The position numbers and the translations under genes are program-made. A stretch of 64,000 bases of DNA, taken from contig NZ_PZPO01000001.1 of NCBI RefSeq assembly GCF_013306565.1, forward strand, positions 868,001 to 932,000. Direction: 5' to 3'. The notes below the pieces were generated by a model, which saw only the letters and a list, made by a program, of their open reading frames with translations, had not been told where the DNA came from and searched no databases. Position 1 is the stretch's first letter, and each line of letters begins with the position of its first letter. The stretch comes from Hyphomicrobium sulfonivorans (GTDB lineage Bacteria > Pseudomonadota > Alphaproteobacteria > Rhizobiales > Hyphomicrobiaceae). Positions 1-11,365 of the stretch are shown here, one piece after another.

Positions 1-1
1 G

Positions 2-1330
2 ATGGCGGCGACATTCGCCATTGCACTGGCGCTGGCCGGGTTTGCGCTGCTGACATCGGATTCAACGCGCATCGCGTTTTCGTTTATCGGCGGGCTGATC
101 GTGGTGTTCGCGGTGTTCCATGCACAGGGCGTTGCGATTACGTGGGCCGCGCGGCGTGTACGTCGTCCACGGCAGCCGGAGCTGGCGCTGGCGATTGCGA
201 ACATCGGTGCGCCGGGTGGTCTGACGCGTTCGGTGGTGCTGTCACTGGGTGCGGGTCTGTCGCTGCTGGTGGCGGTGGCGCTGGCGGATGCATCGCTGGT
301 GCGCGAGCTGCAGGATGGTTTGCCGACGCGGGCGCCGGATTATTTCATGATCGACGTGCCGAAGGACGACATGGCGGCGGTGGATGCGCTGCTGAAGGAA
401 AATCTGCCGGGAACGGTGGTGGATGCAGAACCGATGTTGCGCGGGCGGCTGGTGCGGCTGAAGGACAAGCCGGTCGAGGAGTTCAAGCTTGCGCCCGAAG
501 ACGAATGGGTGCTGAACGGCGATCGCGGGCTTTCCTATTCGGAGGAAGTGCCGAAGGGCTCGCGGCTGGTGGATGGCGAGTGGTGGCCAAAGGATTACGC
601 GGGCGAACCGCTGGTTTCATTCGAAGCGCGGCTGGCTGAGAAGCTGGGGCTGAAGATCGGCGATGAAGTTACGGTCAACGTGCTGGGCCGCAACGTGACC
701 GCCAAGATCGCCAGCACCCGTGCGGTGAAATGGGAAAATCTGTCGATCAACTTCGTGATGGTGTTCTCGCCCAATACACTGGCGGGTGCGCCGCATAACC
801 TGCTGGCGACGGTGACGCTGCCGGAAAATACCTCGCCGGCGGCTGAAAACGCGGCGATGCGGGCGATGGGGCATGACTACCCGTCAGTGACGGCCATCCG
901 CGTGAAGGACATGCTGTCCAAGGTGGGGTCGATCTTCACCCAGGTGATGACAGCGGTGCGCGGCGCGGGCAGTCTGACGCTGCTGGCCGGTGCGCTGGTG
1001 CTGGCGGGCGCTTTGGCGACGGCTCAGCGGCGGCGCATCCTTGAAGCGGTGATCCTGAAAACGCTGGGTGCTACTCGCCGGCGCATTCTGACCGCTCACT
1101 TCGCCGAATATCTGGTGCTGGCCACGGTGACGGCGCTGGTGGCGGCTGTTGTTGGCAGTATTGCCGCCGCACTGGTTGTGACTCAGATCATGAAAGTGAG
1201 TTTCAGCTTCTCGCTGGGTGCTGTCGGGCTGGCGCTGGGATTGTCGATGGCGCTGGTGTTTATCTTCGGCAGCGCAGGCACTTGGGCGGTACTGAGAGCA
1301 CCGCCTGTGCCTTACCTCAGGTCCGAGTAA
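2..1330 (+). CDS. FtsX-like ABC transporter permease (YbbP type), C-terminal part
   Basis: Incomplete at the left edge: the frame is open from the first bases and the first Met is probably internal, since full YbbP-type permeases are about 800-850 residues. The visible 442 residues show two hydrophobic segments (about 1-50 and 75-95), a large soluble periplasmic MacB-like domain (about 100-300, with the phrase SFEARLAEKLGLKIGDEV) and a C-terminal FtsX domain with three membrane segments (about 320-430). The cytoplasmic loop reads RRRILEAVILKTLGATRRRIL, the usual coupling site for an ABC ATPase. The family exports lipophilic cargo or extracts membrane lipids and lipoproteins; the substrate here cannot be told. 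The partner ATPase would lie upstream, outside the window. Confidence 0.85.
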   Translation: MAATFAIALALAGFALLTSDSTRIAFSFIGGLIVVFAVFHAQGVAITWAARRVRRPRQPELALAIANIGAPGGLTRSVVLSLGAGLSLLVAVALADASLVRELQDGLPTRAPDYFMIDVPKDDMAAVDALLKENLPGTVVDAEPMLRGRLVRLKDKPVEEFKLAPEDEWVLNGDRGLSYSEEVPKGSRLVDGEWWPKDYAGEPLVSFEARLAEKLGLKIGDEVTVNVLGRNVTAKIASTRAVKWENLSINFVMVFSPNTLAGAPHNLLATVTLPENTSPAAENAAMRAMGHDYPSVTAIRVKDMLSKVGSIFTQVMTAVRGAGSLTLLAGALVLAGALATAQRRRILEAVILKTLGATRRRILTAHFAEYLVLATVTALVAAVVGSIAAALVVTQIMKVSFSFSLGAVGLALGLSMALVFIFGSAGTWAVLRAPPVPYLRSE

Positions 1331-1332
1331 AG

Positions 1333-1348
1333 ACTTGATGAATATCAA
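1333..1348. repeat. Short inverted repeat after the permease
   Basis: Perfect palindromic arms CTTGAT and ATCAAG around a 4-nt loop, three bases after the permease stop codon. There is no U-run, so it may be a weak 3'-end hairpin or an operator. Confidence 0.35.
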
Positions 1349-1403
1349 GTAATATCGGTGCTGATAAATTCTTCGTCAGCGGGCTGCTGAACCCATTGCA
1401 TGT

Positions 1404-1434
1404 CTTGAAAGAGACGCGTTGACAGAGCATATTT
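1404..1434 (+). promoter_or_regulatory. Candidate heat-shock (RpoH-type) promoter of the Bax-inhibitor gene
   Basis: CTTGAAA (1404-1410) is followed after exactly 17 bases by CATATTT (1428-1434). This resembles alphaproteobacterial sigma-32 promoters (CTTGAA, 17 bases, C-A/T-rich -10). A start near 1441 would leave a leader of about 50 bases before the ATG at 1490. An overlapping TTGACA at 1419 could serve as a sigma-70 -35 box, so the assignment is inferred. Confidence 0.35.
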
Positions 1435-1489
1435 CGAAACAGGATTTGGCTAAAATCGCCAGATCAGACGAATCTTCAGGGATATACAT

Positions 1490-2233
1490 ATGGCTCAGCT
1501 CGACAACAGGTACGCGACATCCGGCTATTCCGCCCAGAACCGGGCCGGCATAGACGAAGGCCTGCGCTCCTACATGCTCGGCGTCTACAACTATATGGCG
1601 GCGGGCGTGGCGCTGACGGGCATCGCGGCCTACCTCACTTACTCGCTCGCCGTTTCCGGCGGCCAGCTCACCCCGCTCGGTCAGGCGCTTTATGCTTCGC
1701 CGCTGAAGTGGGTTGTGATGCTTGCTCCGCTCGCGTTCGTCTTCTTCCTCTCCTTCCGGGTTGAGAAGATGAGCGTTGGTGCAGCTCAGGCCACGTTCTG
1801 GCTGTTCGCAGCTGTGATGGGTGTTTCTCTGTCGTCGATCTTTCTGGTCTTCACCGGCCAGTCGATCACGCAGATCTTCTTCATCACCGCAGCGACGTTC
1901 GGCGCGCTCAGCCTGTGGGGCTACACGACGAAGCGTGACATCTCCGGCTGGGGCTCCTTCCTGTTCATGGGCCTCATCGGTATCATTCTCGCGTCGATCG
2001 TGAACATCTTCCTGCAGTCCAGCGCGCTTCAGTTCGCTGTGTCTGCGATCGGTGTTCTCGTGTTCGCCGGCCTCACCGCCTATGACACTCAGCGCATCAA
2101 GGACACCTACTTCCAGGTTGCCGGCAATGCCGAGCTTGCGGCCAAGAGCGCCATCATGGGCGCGCTGAGCCTCTACCTCGACTTCATCAACATGTTCATG
2201 ATGCTTCTGAACCTGTTCGGTAACCGCGAGTAA
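1490..2233 (+). CDS. Bax inhibitor-1 / YccA family membrane protein
   Basis: 247 residues, the usual size of bacterial BI-1 proteins. About 30 polar N-terminal residues are followed by seven hydrophobic helices (from YNYMAAGVALTGIAAYL onward). The conserved family segments are visible in AYDTQRIK and, near the C-terminus, in GALSLYLDFINMFMMLL. Family members are inner-membrane proteins; E. coli YccA modulates the FtsH protease, and homologues leak calcium or protons. The gene stands alone: a possible heat-shock promoter lies upstream and a strong terminator downstream (2287-2320). If the promoter is real, heat control would fit a link to FtsH. The fold assignment is strong; the physiological role is not known from the sequence. 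Confidence 0.93.
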   Translation: MAQLDNRYATSGYSAQNRAGIDEGLRSYMLGVYNYMAAGVALTGIAAYLTYSLAVSGGQLTPLGQALYASPLKWVVMLAPLAFVFFLSFRVEKMSVGAAQATFWLFAAVMGVSLSSIFLVFTGQSITQIFFITAATFGALSLWGYTTKRDISGWGSFLFMGLIGIILASIVNIFLQSSALQFAVSAIGVLVFAGLTAYDTQRIKDTYFQVAGNAELAAKSAIMGALSLYLDFINMFMMLLNLFGNRE

Positions 2234-2286
2234 TAGTTGGCCGCGGCCGGCTCCCCGCTGGGGAGTCGCGGCTAACAAATAAAATG

Positions 2287-2320
2287 AGGGCCTCGGAGCG
2301 ATCCGGGGCCCTTTTTGTTT
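2287..2320 (+). terminator. Rho-independent terminator after the Bax-inhibitor gene
   Basis: Arms AGGGCC-CGGA and TCCG-GGCCCT form a GC-rich hairpin followed by TTTTTGTTTT. It lies about 55 bases downstream of the stop codon. Confidence 0.8.
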
Positions 2321-2480
2321 TGGGGGAAGGGTCGGCACGGTGTCGGTCGTCGTGCCGGCGCAGGCCGACATCCCGCCAGCCGCCGCGCAATGAGCTGATG
2401 TTTGTTCCGCGCAACGTTGCGTGGTTCCCGACCTTCGTCGGGATGACGTTGGATGATTACTTCAGAATCTGCGCGACCGA

Positions 2481-2870
2481 TTAGGCGATCACCAACCGTG
2501 GTTTGCTCTCCAGCACCGCCAGCACGCGCTTCAGTTCGTGGCCGCGCTTCAGGATGAGGCCGGTGGCTGCGATGACGCTGTAAGCGCCCTGCTTGCGCGC
2601 CAGCTTCGGATTTTTCTCGATGCGATAGATCGGCACTTCGCTGGAACGGCGGAAGACGCTAAACACCGCCATGTCGCGCCCCAGATCGATCGCGTAGTCG
2701 CGCCATTCGCCTGAGGCGACCTTGCGGCCGTAGACGTCGAGAATGGCGGTAAGTTCCTGGCGGGTGAAAACGGTGTGGCGCTGGGCATCGGTGCTTTGGC
2801 TCGCACCCTGAGGCCCACGCGCAGAGCCCGCGCGCGGCGGGCTGAAAACTATCGGTTCAGAATCGCTCAA
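2481..2870 (-). CDS. DUF2794 family protein
   Basis: 129 residues starting at TTG (2870), chosen because a GGGAGG ribosome site sits five bases upstream; no ATG is available. The conserved core (about residues 34-129) contains FTRQELTAILDVYGRKVASG, WRDYAIDLGRDMAVFSVFRR and RIEKNPKLARKQGAY, typical of DUF2794, a family essentially restricted to alphaproteobacteria. The N-terminal 30 residues are low-complexity and Ser/Ala/Pro-rich. There is no signal peptide or membrane segment, so it is probably cytoplasmic. No function is established. It is transcribed alone, facing the Bax-inhibitor gene. Confidence 0.85.
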   Translation of the reverse strand: MSDSEPIVFSPPRAGSARGPQGASQSTDAQRHTVFTRQELTAILDVYGRKVASGEWRDYAIDLGRDMAVFSVFRRSSEVPIYRIEKNPKLARKQGAYSVIAATGLILKRGHELKRVLAVLESKPRLVIA

Positions 2871-3576
2871 TGGAGCCTCCCTGTCACGATAGTTTCATGA
2901 TTGCCCCGACTGCAGACGATTTCAAGCGTCACAAGGTTCAAATTGTCTGCGATGGGCAGCATTGGTGCCGCAGGAAGGCTGCACCGGTACTCATGCATGC
3001 TCCGCGCGACGCGTGGGCAACGGAGGGGCAGAGCTCTATAGGGCAAGACCTGCGGGGGAACCGGCCGTGGTTGTTTGTTGCGCTCGGCGACTTTTCTGCG
3101 GAGAGCTGGCCGCCGAGCGCGTTGCTTCTGCGCCGTCGCCAGCATGGTCTCGAGCAGTGCACCGCTTGCGGGCGGCGTTCGTCGGCATCGGTGCAGCCAC
3201 GCGTTGGCATCGAAATTCCACGACATGGTCAAATTCGCTCCGCGCGATGGTCAACGATCCGCCCCAAACCGAAGCGATATTGAAAACCGTAGCCGACGGG
3301 CCCGATCCCAGTGGAGCTGAACGGAACAGCCCCCCATCTCCCCGGGAAGTTCTAAGGATCGGGTTCAAGGCGCACGCTTCCGTAGCACTTTGTCTCTCCC
3401 CAATTCAGGGCCGGTTCCCCCAACCGGCCCTATTTTTTTGTGCGCGCTATCCGGATGGCGGCGCGGCACGGTGAAGCCGTTCGGGCCGCTGATTGAGCCG
3501 GTGACTGGACGTTAGCGCGCGCATGCTTACGTTAGCTTCAGCGTATGCAGTGGGCGCGTGAACCGGAGCGGACAAA
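2871..3576. other. 706-base intergenic region ending in a plus-strand terminator
   Basis: No open frame here has family-like sequence or a credible ribosome site, although several shadow frames of 60-170 codons exist on both strands. The only clear element is a strong plus-strand terminator (3407-3439), which implies a transcript initiating within this gap, because the nearest upstream plus-strand gene already has its own terminator at 2287. I looked for hallmarks of RNase P RNA, tmRNA, SRP RNA and 6S RNA and did not recognise any. Confidence 0.5.
3407..3439 (+). terminator. Strong rho-independent terminator without an assigned gene
   Basis: Perfect 10-bp stem AGGGCCGGTT / AACCGGCCCT with a five-C loop, then A and seven T. 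No protein gene on the plus strand precedes it within 1.1 kb. Confidence 0.85.
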
Positions 3577-5808
3577 GTGGCGAAAACGGCTGGCAAGGCG
3601 ACGACGAAGAAAAAGGGCGCGGCGCTGAAGGTGAAAGCGACCGCCAAGCGGATCGCAAAGGTGGCGGGCAAGTCTGCAACGGGTGAGAGCGCAACCGCAC
3701 GCGTGAAGGTCAAGCCGGTTTCAAAGCGCCATGTTCTGGCGGGCAAGGGTGACAAGGTTGGTTCAAAGCCGCGGGCAAATCCGCTGTTGTCGCGCTGGGG
3801 CGGTGCTTATGAGTTGCCGCCGTTCGGCAAGATTACGCCGGAGGATTTCCGGCCTGCATTCGCCGTCGCGCTGAAGGAACACAAGGCTGAGATCGCGCGC
3901 ATCGCGGATCAGACGGCGAAGCCGACATTCGCAAATACGGTGCTGGCGCTGGAGAAGGCGGGGCGCACACTCTCGCGCGTCGCATCGGTTTTCTACAATC
4001 TCGCCGGCGCCGATACGAACGACGCGCTGCAGGAAATAGAACGCGAGATGGCGCCGAAGCTGGCGGCGCATGAATCCGCGATCATGCTCAACGGCAAGCT
4101 GTTCAAGCGGATTGAAGAGCTGCACGAGCGGCGCGATGCATTGAAACTCGATGATGAGCAGCGCCGCATTCTGGAGCTGCATTACAAGTGGCTGGTGCGT
4201 TCGGGCGCGAAGCTGAACGGCAAGCAGAAGAAGCGCGTGGCGGAAATAAATGGCCGTCTGGCGACGCTGGCGACGCAGTTCTCGCAGAACGTGCTGAAGG
4301 ACGAGCAGTCCTGGCGCATGGTGCTGGACGAGAAGGATCTGGATGGTCTTTCGAATGAACTGCGCGATGCAGCGGCGCGCGCGGCGGTGGATGCGGGGTT
4401 GCCCGGCAAGTACGTGATCACGCTGTCGCGTTCATCCGTTGAGCCGTTCCTGCAATTTTCAGCGCGCCGCGATCTGCGCGAGCAGGCGTTCAACGCATGG
4501 ATCCGTCGTGGTGAGATGGGCGAGAAAACCGACAATCGCGCCATCACCGCTGAGATCATCGCGCTGCGGACGGAATTTGCGAAGCTGCTCGGATATCAAA
4601 CGTACGCTGACTATAGCCTTGAATCGACGATGGCGAAGACGCCGGACAGCGTGCGCAATCTGCTGACGGCGGTGTGGGAACCGGCGGTGAAGCGTGCGGG
4701 CGATGAACGCGATGCATTGCAAGAGCGCGCGCGCGCCGAAGGCAGCAACATCGAAATTGCGCCGTGGGATTGGCGCTATTACTCGGAGAAGGAGCGCAAG
4801 GCGCGCTTCGACGTGGATGAATCGGCGACGCGGCCCTACTTCGCGCTCGATAACGTGATTGCGGCGGCGTTCGATACGGCGGGCAAGCTGTTCGGTCTGA
4901 AGTTCAAGGAGCTGAAGGACGCGCCGCGTTATCATGCCGACGTGCGCGTGTGGGAAGTGACCAACCGGCGTGGCGAGCATGTCGGCATGTTCCTGGGCGA
5001 TTACTTCGCGCGGCCGTCCAAGCGTTCGGGCGCGTGGATGTCGGCGTTCCGTTCGCAGTCACGCGTGGCGGGCGATGTGCGCCCGATCATCGTCAACGTG
5101 ATGAACTTCGCCAAGGGCGAGGAAGGCCAGCCGAGCCTGCTGTCGCTGGACGATGCGCGCACTCTGTTCCACGAGTTTGGCCACGGGCTGCATGGCCTGT
5201 TGTCGGATGTGACGTATCCGTCGATTTCCGGCACGGCGGTGACGCGCGATTTCGTCGAGCTGCCATCGCAGCTTTATGAGCACTGGCTGATGGTGCCCGA
5301 AACGCTGGAGAAGTATGCGACGCATCACGCTACCGGCAAGCCGATGCCGAAGGCGCTGCTGAAGCGCATCAAGAGCGCGCGCAACTTCAACCAGGGCTTC
5401 TCGACGGTGGAATATCTGGCGTCGGCGTTCGTTGATATGGATCTGCACGCCGTCGATGCCGAGAGCAATGAAATGCTGGATGTGGCTGCGTTTGAGGAAA
5501 GCACATTGCAGCGTCTTGGCATGCCGAACGAGATCGTGGCACGCCATCGCATTCCGCACTTCCTGCACATCATGGGCGGCTACGCGGCGGGCTATTACAG
5601 CTATCTGTGGTCGGAAGTTATGGATGCGGACGCGTTTGCGGCGTTCGAAGAAACTGGCAACGCGTTCGACCGCAAGACGGCGAACAAGCTGCACAAGTTC
5701 ATCTATTCCGGCGGCAACCGTCGCGATCCGCTTGAGGCTTACGTAGCGTTCCGTGGTCGCCCGCCGGAGATCACAGGGCTGCTGAAAAAGCGCGGACTGG
5801 CGGGATAA
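3577..5808 (+). CDS. dcp: M3 family oligopeptidase / peptidyl-dipeptidase (Dcp-like)
   Basis: 743 residues from a GTG start. The zinc site HEFGH (in TLFHEFGHGLHGLL, about residue 530) identifies a thimet-type M3 metallopeptidase. Downstream YPSISGTAVTRDFVELPSQ fits the peptidyl-dipeptidase Dcp subgroup, which releases C-terminal dipeptides from oligopeptides in the cytoplasm or periplasm. The M3 core starts near residue 68 (NPLLSRWGGAYELPPFG). The first 67 residues are an Ala/Lys-rich, basic extension (KTAGKATTKKKGAALK...) absent from typical Dcp (about 680 residues) and resembling a nucleic-acid-binding tail. No signal peptide is seen, so a cytosolic location is likely. It is a single gene, convergent with the DUF1223 gene. 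M3 membership is certain; Dcp versus OpdA specificity is an inference. Confidence 0.9.
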   Translation: MAKTAGKATTKKKGAALKVKATAKRIAKVAGKSATGESATARVKVKPVSKRHVLAGKGDKVGSKPRANPLLSRWGGAYELPPFGKITPEDFRPAFAVALKEHKAEIARIADQTAKPTFANTVLALEKAGRTLSRVASVFYNLAGADTNDALQEIEREMAPKLAAHESAIMLNGKLFKRIEELHERRDALKLDDEQRRILELHYKWLVRSGAKLNGKQKKRVAEINGRLATLATQFSQNVLKDEQSWRMVLDEKDLDGLSNELRDAAARAAVDAGLPGKYVITLSRSSVEPFLQFSARRDLREQAFNAWIRRGEMGEKTDNRAITAEIIALRTEFAKLLGYQTYADYSLESTMAKTPDSVRNLLTAVWEPAVKRAGDERDALQERARAEGSNIEIAPWDWRYYSEKERKARFDVDESATRPYFALDNVIAAAFDTAGKLFGLKFKELKDAPRYHADVRVWEVTNRRGEHVGMFLGDYFARPSKRSGAWMSAFRSQSRVAGDVRPIIVNVMNFAKGEEGQPSLLSLDDARTLFHEFGHGLHGLLSDVTYPSISGTAVTRDFVELPSQLYEHWLMVPETLEKYATHHATGKPMPKALLKRIKSARNFNQGFSTVEYLASAFVDMDLHAVDAESNEMLDVAAFEESTLQRLGMPNEIVARHRIPHFLHIMGGYAAGYYSYLWSEVMDADAFAAFEETGNAFDRKTANKLHKFIYSGGNRRDPLEAYVAFRGRPPEITGLLKKRGLAG

Positions 5809-5868
5809 AAATCGGGGTGTCCGGCTGCTTGCCATGCGCGAGTCGCCGGACGCCGACCAATAAAGACG

Positions 5869-6642
5869 CTACCAAAGCCCCATCCAGGCGGCGCCGATGA
5901 TGGGGCCAGCCTTGCCCTCCTGCAGCAGCACAACGGCGGCGTCGGTTTCCGGACGCATCACGGCTGTGCGTGTTAGCTGCAGGCTGAGCGCTTCGCCGTT
6001 CCACGATCCCACCGGCAGCATCTCACGCACGATGTTGGTGTAGACAATCGTTTTGCCTTTGTTTTCGCCCTGCTCAATCGGCACCTCAGCGCGCTTCTGA
6101 ATGACGGCGAACCAGACGGTCGCTTCCTTATAGCGATGACCTGCGGGCGCGGCGGCGGCTTCGACCTTCAGCGTGTTGCGGTCGTGCCAGAAGCGGACGG
6201 GAATGCGCGCGCCATAGAGCGCCTGATTGGTGATGCTGACGGCCTGTTCGACAGCGCGGGCATCGGAACCCATCACGCCGATCATGCCGTTGACGATAAT
6301 CTGCGGTGTGTAGATGGCGCCGTCGCCGCGCGTCTTCGCATAGACGCGCTGACGCTCGGAATTTTTCTCCGATGCGAGGGTGTCTTTCCAGCCGAGGTAG
6401 TCCCAGATGTCGACCGGCATGGTGAGCGCGATGACGTTTGGCCGTTCGGCAAATTTGCTCAGCACATCGTCGGCGGGGGGACAGCTATCGCAGCCCTGAC
6501 TGGTGAACAGCTCCAGCACATCAATGGCGGGGCGCGACTGGGCCGAGGGTGTGTCGGCGGGGGCGGAAGCCTCTTCAGGCATCACCGGCCCGGTCGTCAG
6601 CAGCAGCGCCGTGGAAAGCGAGATGATGGAAGCCAGCCGCAT
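5869..6642 (-). CDS. DUF1223 secreted thioredoxin-fold protein
   Basis: 257 residues with a signal peptide (MRLASIISLSTALLLTTG...). A low-complexity linker is followed by the DUF1223 core opening with VLELFTSQGCDSCPPADDVL. The CxxC motif in a thioredoxin-like position suggests periplasmic thiol-disulfide chemistry, and WDYLGWKDTLAS is also typical of the family. DUF1223 proteins are common in alphaproteobacteria and have no confirmed substrate. The gene faces the M3 peptidase with about 60 bases between their 3' ends. The family call is firm; the redox role is inferred from the fold and CxxC. Confidence 0.88.
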   Translation of the reverse strand: MRLASIISLSTALLLTTGPVMPEEASAPADTPSAQSRPAIDVLELFTSQGCDSCPPADDVLSKFAERPNVIALTMPVDIWDYLGWKDTLASEKNSERQRVYAKTRGDGAIYTPQIIVNGMIGVMGSDARAVEQAVSITNQALYGARIPVRFWHDRNTLKVEAAAAPAGHRYKEATVWFAVIQKRAEVPIEQGENKGKTIVYTNIVREMLPVGSWNGEALSLQLTRTAVMRPETDAAVVLLQEGKAGPIIGAAWMGLW

Positions 6643-6949
6643 GCGCGCAATATACCGCCTGAAAGTTCGCCCGGAGCCGTAAGTTTAGGCGGGGCTGCGG
6701 CGCGCGACAACCGAGCTCACGAAAGAGTGTAAGGCCGGGAGCGTTCAACGTGCGGGCGAAAAAAGCCGGCAGTCAGAGCTACATAGCGGGTGTGCGGCTG
6801 CAACTTGCGTGGTCCCGACCTGCACCGAGATGACGGCAGGGAAGCCCGGTGCGCCGGGGTTTGACGTGGCCAAATACAAAAGGAGAACGCCCGGCAGGCG
6901 CGTGGCTTGCCGGGCGTTTGAATGTTGGTCAGTGCAACCTGGGGACGGA
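6643..6949. other. Intergenic region between the DUF1223 and aconitase genes
   Basis: 307 bases without a supported gene. It holds the promoter side of the DUF1223 gene, the aconitase terminator, and a short stretch (about 6803-6837, GCGTGGTCCCGACCT then GAGATGAC) that also occurs in degenerate form near 2420-2447, suggesting an eroded dispersed repeat. Confidence 0.4.
6874..6919 (-). terminator. Terminator of the aconitase gene
   Basis: On the minus strand the arms AACGCCCGGCA and TGCCGGGCGTT form an 11-bp stem; after it the minus strand reads CTCCTTTTG, a partial U-run. Confidence 0.7.
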
Positions 6950-9667
<2,718 letters not shown>

Positions 9668-9916
9668 AATACTTCTCCAGTTCTCTTGCAGTCGACCGCT
9701 GCAAAGCAAGAAGCGGCCGCACCCCCCAGTCGTCAACCCTGCCGCAGGCGTGGCAGAGGACGGCGCAGTTTTATGCTGATATGCTGGCGGCGTCGGAAGC
9801 GAATGCCATTGGCTCGCAGGAGCGTCCGGCCCCAGCCCAGCGCGCTTGCACCGCTATTCTGCGGGATTTCAGTATCGTTTCGCTAGCGCATTCTGCCACA
9901 CGGATGATGAAGCCCA

Positions 9917-10573
9917 GTGCAGCTTGTTGCTGAAAACTTGGTCTTGGAGCGCGGCAATCGCAAGGTTGCGAATGACGTTTCCTTCACGCTTGAGGGTGGG
10001 TCGGGCTTAGTCCTGACAGGCCCGAATGGGTCGGGAAAATCGACACTTCTGCGTGCACTGGCCGGATATCTTCGCCCAGCTTCGGGCTCAGTTCGGATTC
10101 TGGACGTTTCGGGCTCGAATGGTGGCACTGGTGAATCCTGCGAAGTGGGGGAGGTGTGCCACTTTGTCGGACACCTGGACGGAATAAAGAGCCATCTGAC
10201 GGCCGCTGAGAACCTGACCTTTTGGGCAACCTACCTTTCCGACAAGGCTGATTCGGGCCATTCGGTCGCACATCGCGTGTATGACGCGCTGGAAGTTTTC
10301 GCGCTCGATGCACTCGCCGACATCCCCGCCGGCTATATGTCTGCAGGCCAGAAACGCCGCCTAGGGCTGGCGCGTCTGCTGGTGGCGCATCGCCCGCTGT
10401 GGCTGCTCGATGAGCCGACCGTGTCGCTCGACACCGGCTCGGCCGACATTCTGGTCAAAGCCATCAATCGGCATCTTCGCGACGGCGGCATGGCCATCGT
10501 TGCCACCCATTTGCCGCTCGCTATCGAACCGGCGCGCGGTATTTCGCTGGTGCGAAAGGAGGCGCAGGCGTGA
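9917..10573 (+). CDS. ccmA: Haem exporter ATP-binding protein CcmA
   Basis: 218 residues from a GTG start. ABC ATPase: Walker A TGPNGSGKST (about residue 35), signature MSAGQKRRLGLARLLV, Walker B PLWLLDEPTVSLD, and the switch His in ATHLPL. The short length and the variant signature MSAGQ are typical of CcmA. With CcmB, CcmC and CcmD it forms the complex that releases holo-CcmE (haem chaperone) for periplasmic cytochrome c maturation (system I). It is the first gene of ccmABCDG; its last four bases overlap the GTG of ccmB, indicating translational coupling. ccmE, ccmF and ccmH are not in this window. Confidence 0.95.
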   Translation: MQLVAENLVLERGNRKVANDVSFTLEGGSGLVLTGPNGSGKSTLLRALAGYLRPASGSVRILDVSGSNGGTGESCEVGEVCHFVGHLDGIKSHLTAAENLTFWATYLSDKADSGHSVAHRVYDALEVFALDALADIPAGYMSAGQKRRLGLARLLVAHRPLWLLDEPTVSLDTGSADILVKAINRHLRDGGMAIVATHLPLAIEPARGISLVRKEAQA

Positions 10574-11235
10574 GCGCGTTCCTGGCACTGCTGAAACGTG
10601 ATCTGATGCTGAGCGTCCGCCAGGGCGGCGCGCTGGGCACGGCGCTGGGCTTCTATATGCTGGTGGTGACGCTGCTGCCGCTGGGGCTCGGACAGGATCT
10701 CAACCTGCTGTCGCGTATTGCGCCGGGAATCCTGTGGATCGCACTGCTGCTGGCGGCGCTGCTCTCGCTGGGCCGGGTGTTTTCATCGGATCACGAGGAC
10801 GGCACGCTGGATGTGCTGGCCACCGGGCGGATGCCGCTGGAGATGGTGGTCGGCGCAAAAGCACTGGCGCACTGGATCTCGACCGGCATTCCATTGGCGC
10901 TGACGGCACCGGTGCTGGGCCTGATGCTTAACCTTGATATCGCGGTCTATCCGCTGCTGATGGCGACGATGCTTGTGGGCACGCCTGCGGTGAGCTTTAT
11001 CGGCGCGGTCGGCGCGGCGCTGACGCTGCGGTCCTATCGCGGCGGGCTGCTGATCGCTCTGCTGGTGCTGCCGCTTTACGTGCCAACGCTGATCTTCGGC
11101 ATGGCGGCGGTAAACGGGCTGCTTGGGGTGTCGGGCACTTCGGCCGCGATGCTCATTCTTGCGGCGCTTTCGCTGACTTCGGTGGTGCTGTGTCCGTTTG
11201 CGGCCGCAGCGGCCCTGCGCGTGCAAATGCAGTAG
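10570..11235 (+). CDS. ccmB: Haem exporter membrane protein CcmB
   Basis: 221 residues, six predicted membrane helices, typical CcmB length. The start GTG overlaps the ccmA stop (GTGA). The segment ILWIALLLAALLSLGRVFSSDHEDGTLD is the conserved CcmB cytoplasmic region expected to contact CcmA, and PLLMATMLVGTPAVSFIGAVGAALTL follows as a membrane segment. It is the permease partner of CcmA in the CcmABCD haem-handling complex of the inner membrane. There is a 130-base gap to ccmC without a terminator, so co-transcription is plausible but a secondary promoter cannot be excluded. Confidence 0.93.
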   Translation: MSAFLALLKRDLMLSVRQGGALGTALGFYMLVVTLLPLGLGQDLNLLSRIAPGILWIALLLAALLSLGRVFSSDHEDGTLDVLATGRMPLEMVVGAKALAHWISTGIPLALTAPVLGLMLNLDIAVYPLLMATMLVGTPAVSFIGAVGAALTLRSYRGGLLIALLVLPLYVPTLIFGMAAVNGLLGVSGTSAAMLILAALSLTSVVLCPFAAAAALRVQMQ

Positions 11236-11365
11236 CGAATACAGTAGCGAATGCAGTGGACGGACCGGGGCGGAAAGGCGCAAATATGACGGGTCGTGAA
11301 AGAACATGCCGTTGGGACAGCTTGTTCATTTGCGCTTCAGGCTCCCCTAGATTAGATCAATTCTG

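Noticed and set aside
2400-2450. Similarity to 6800-6840 (GTGGT-CCCGACCT...GATGAC) as a defined repeat family
   Set aside because: The match is short and degenerate; it hints at an eroded intergenic repeat but two partial copies are not enough to define one.
2871-3406. 6S, RNase P, tmRNA or SRP RNA in the gap before the orphan terminator
   Set aside because: I looked for the conserved core motifs of each (for example the tmRNA Ala-Asn-Asp-Asn tag and the SRP GGAAGGAAGCAG loop) and found none, so only an unspecified transcript can be proposed.
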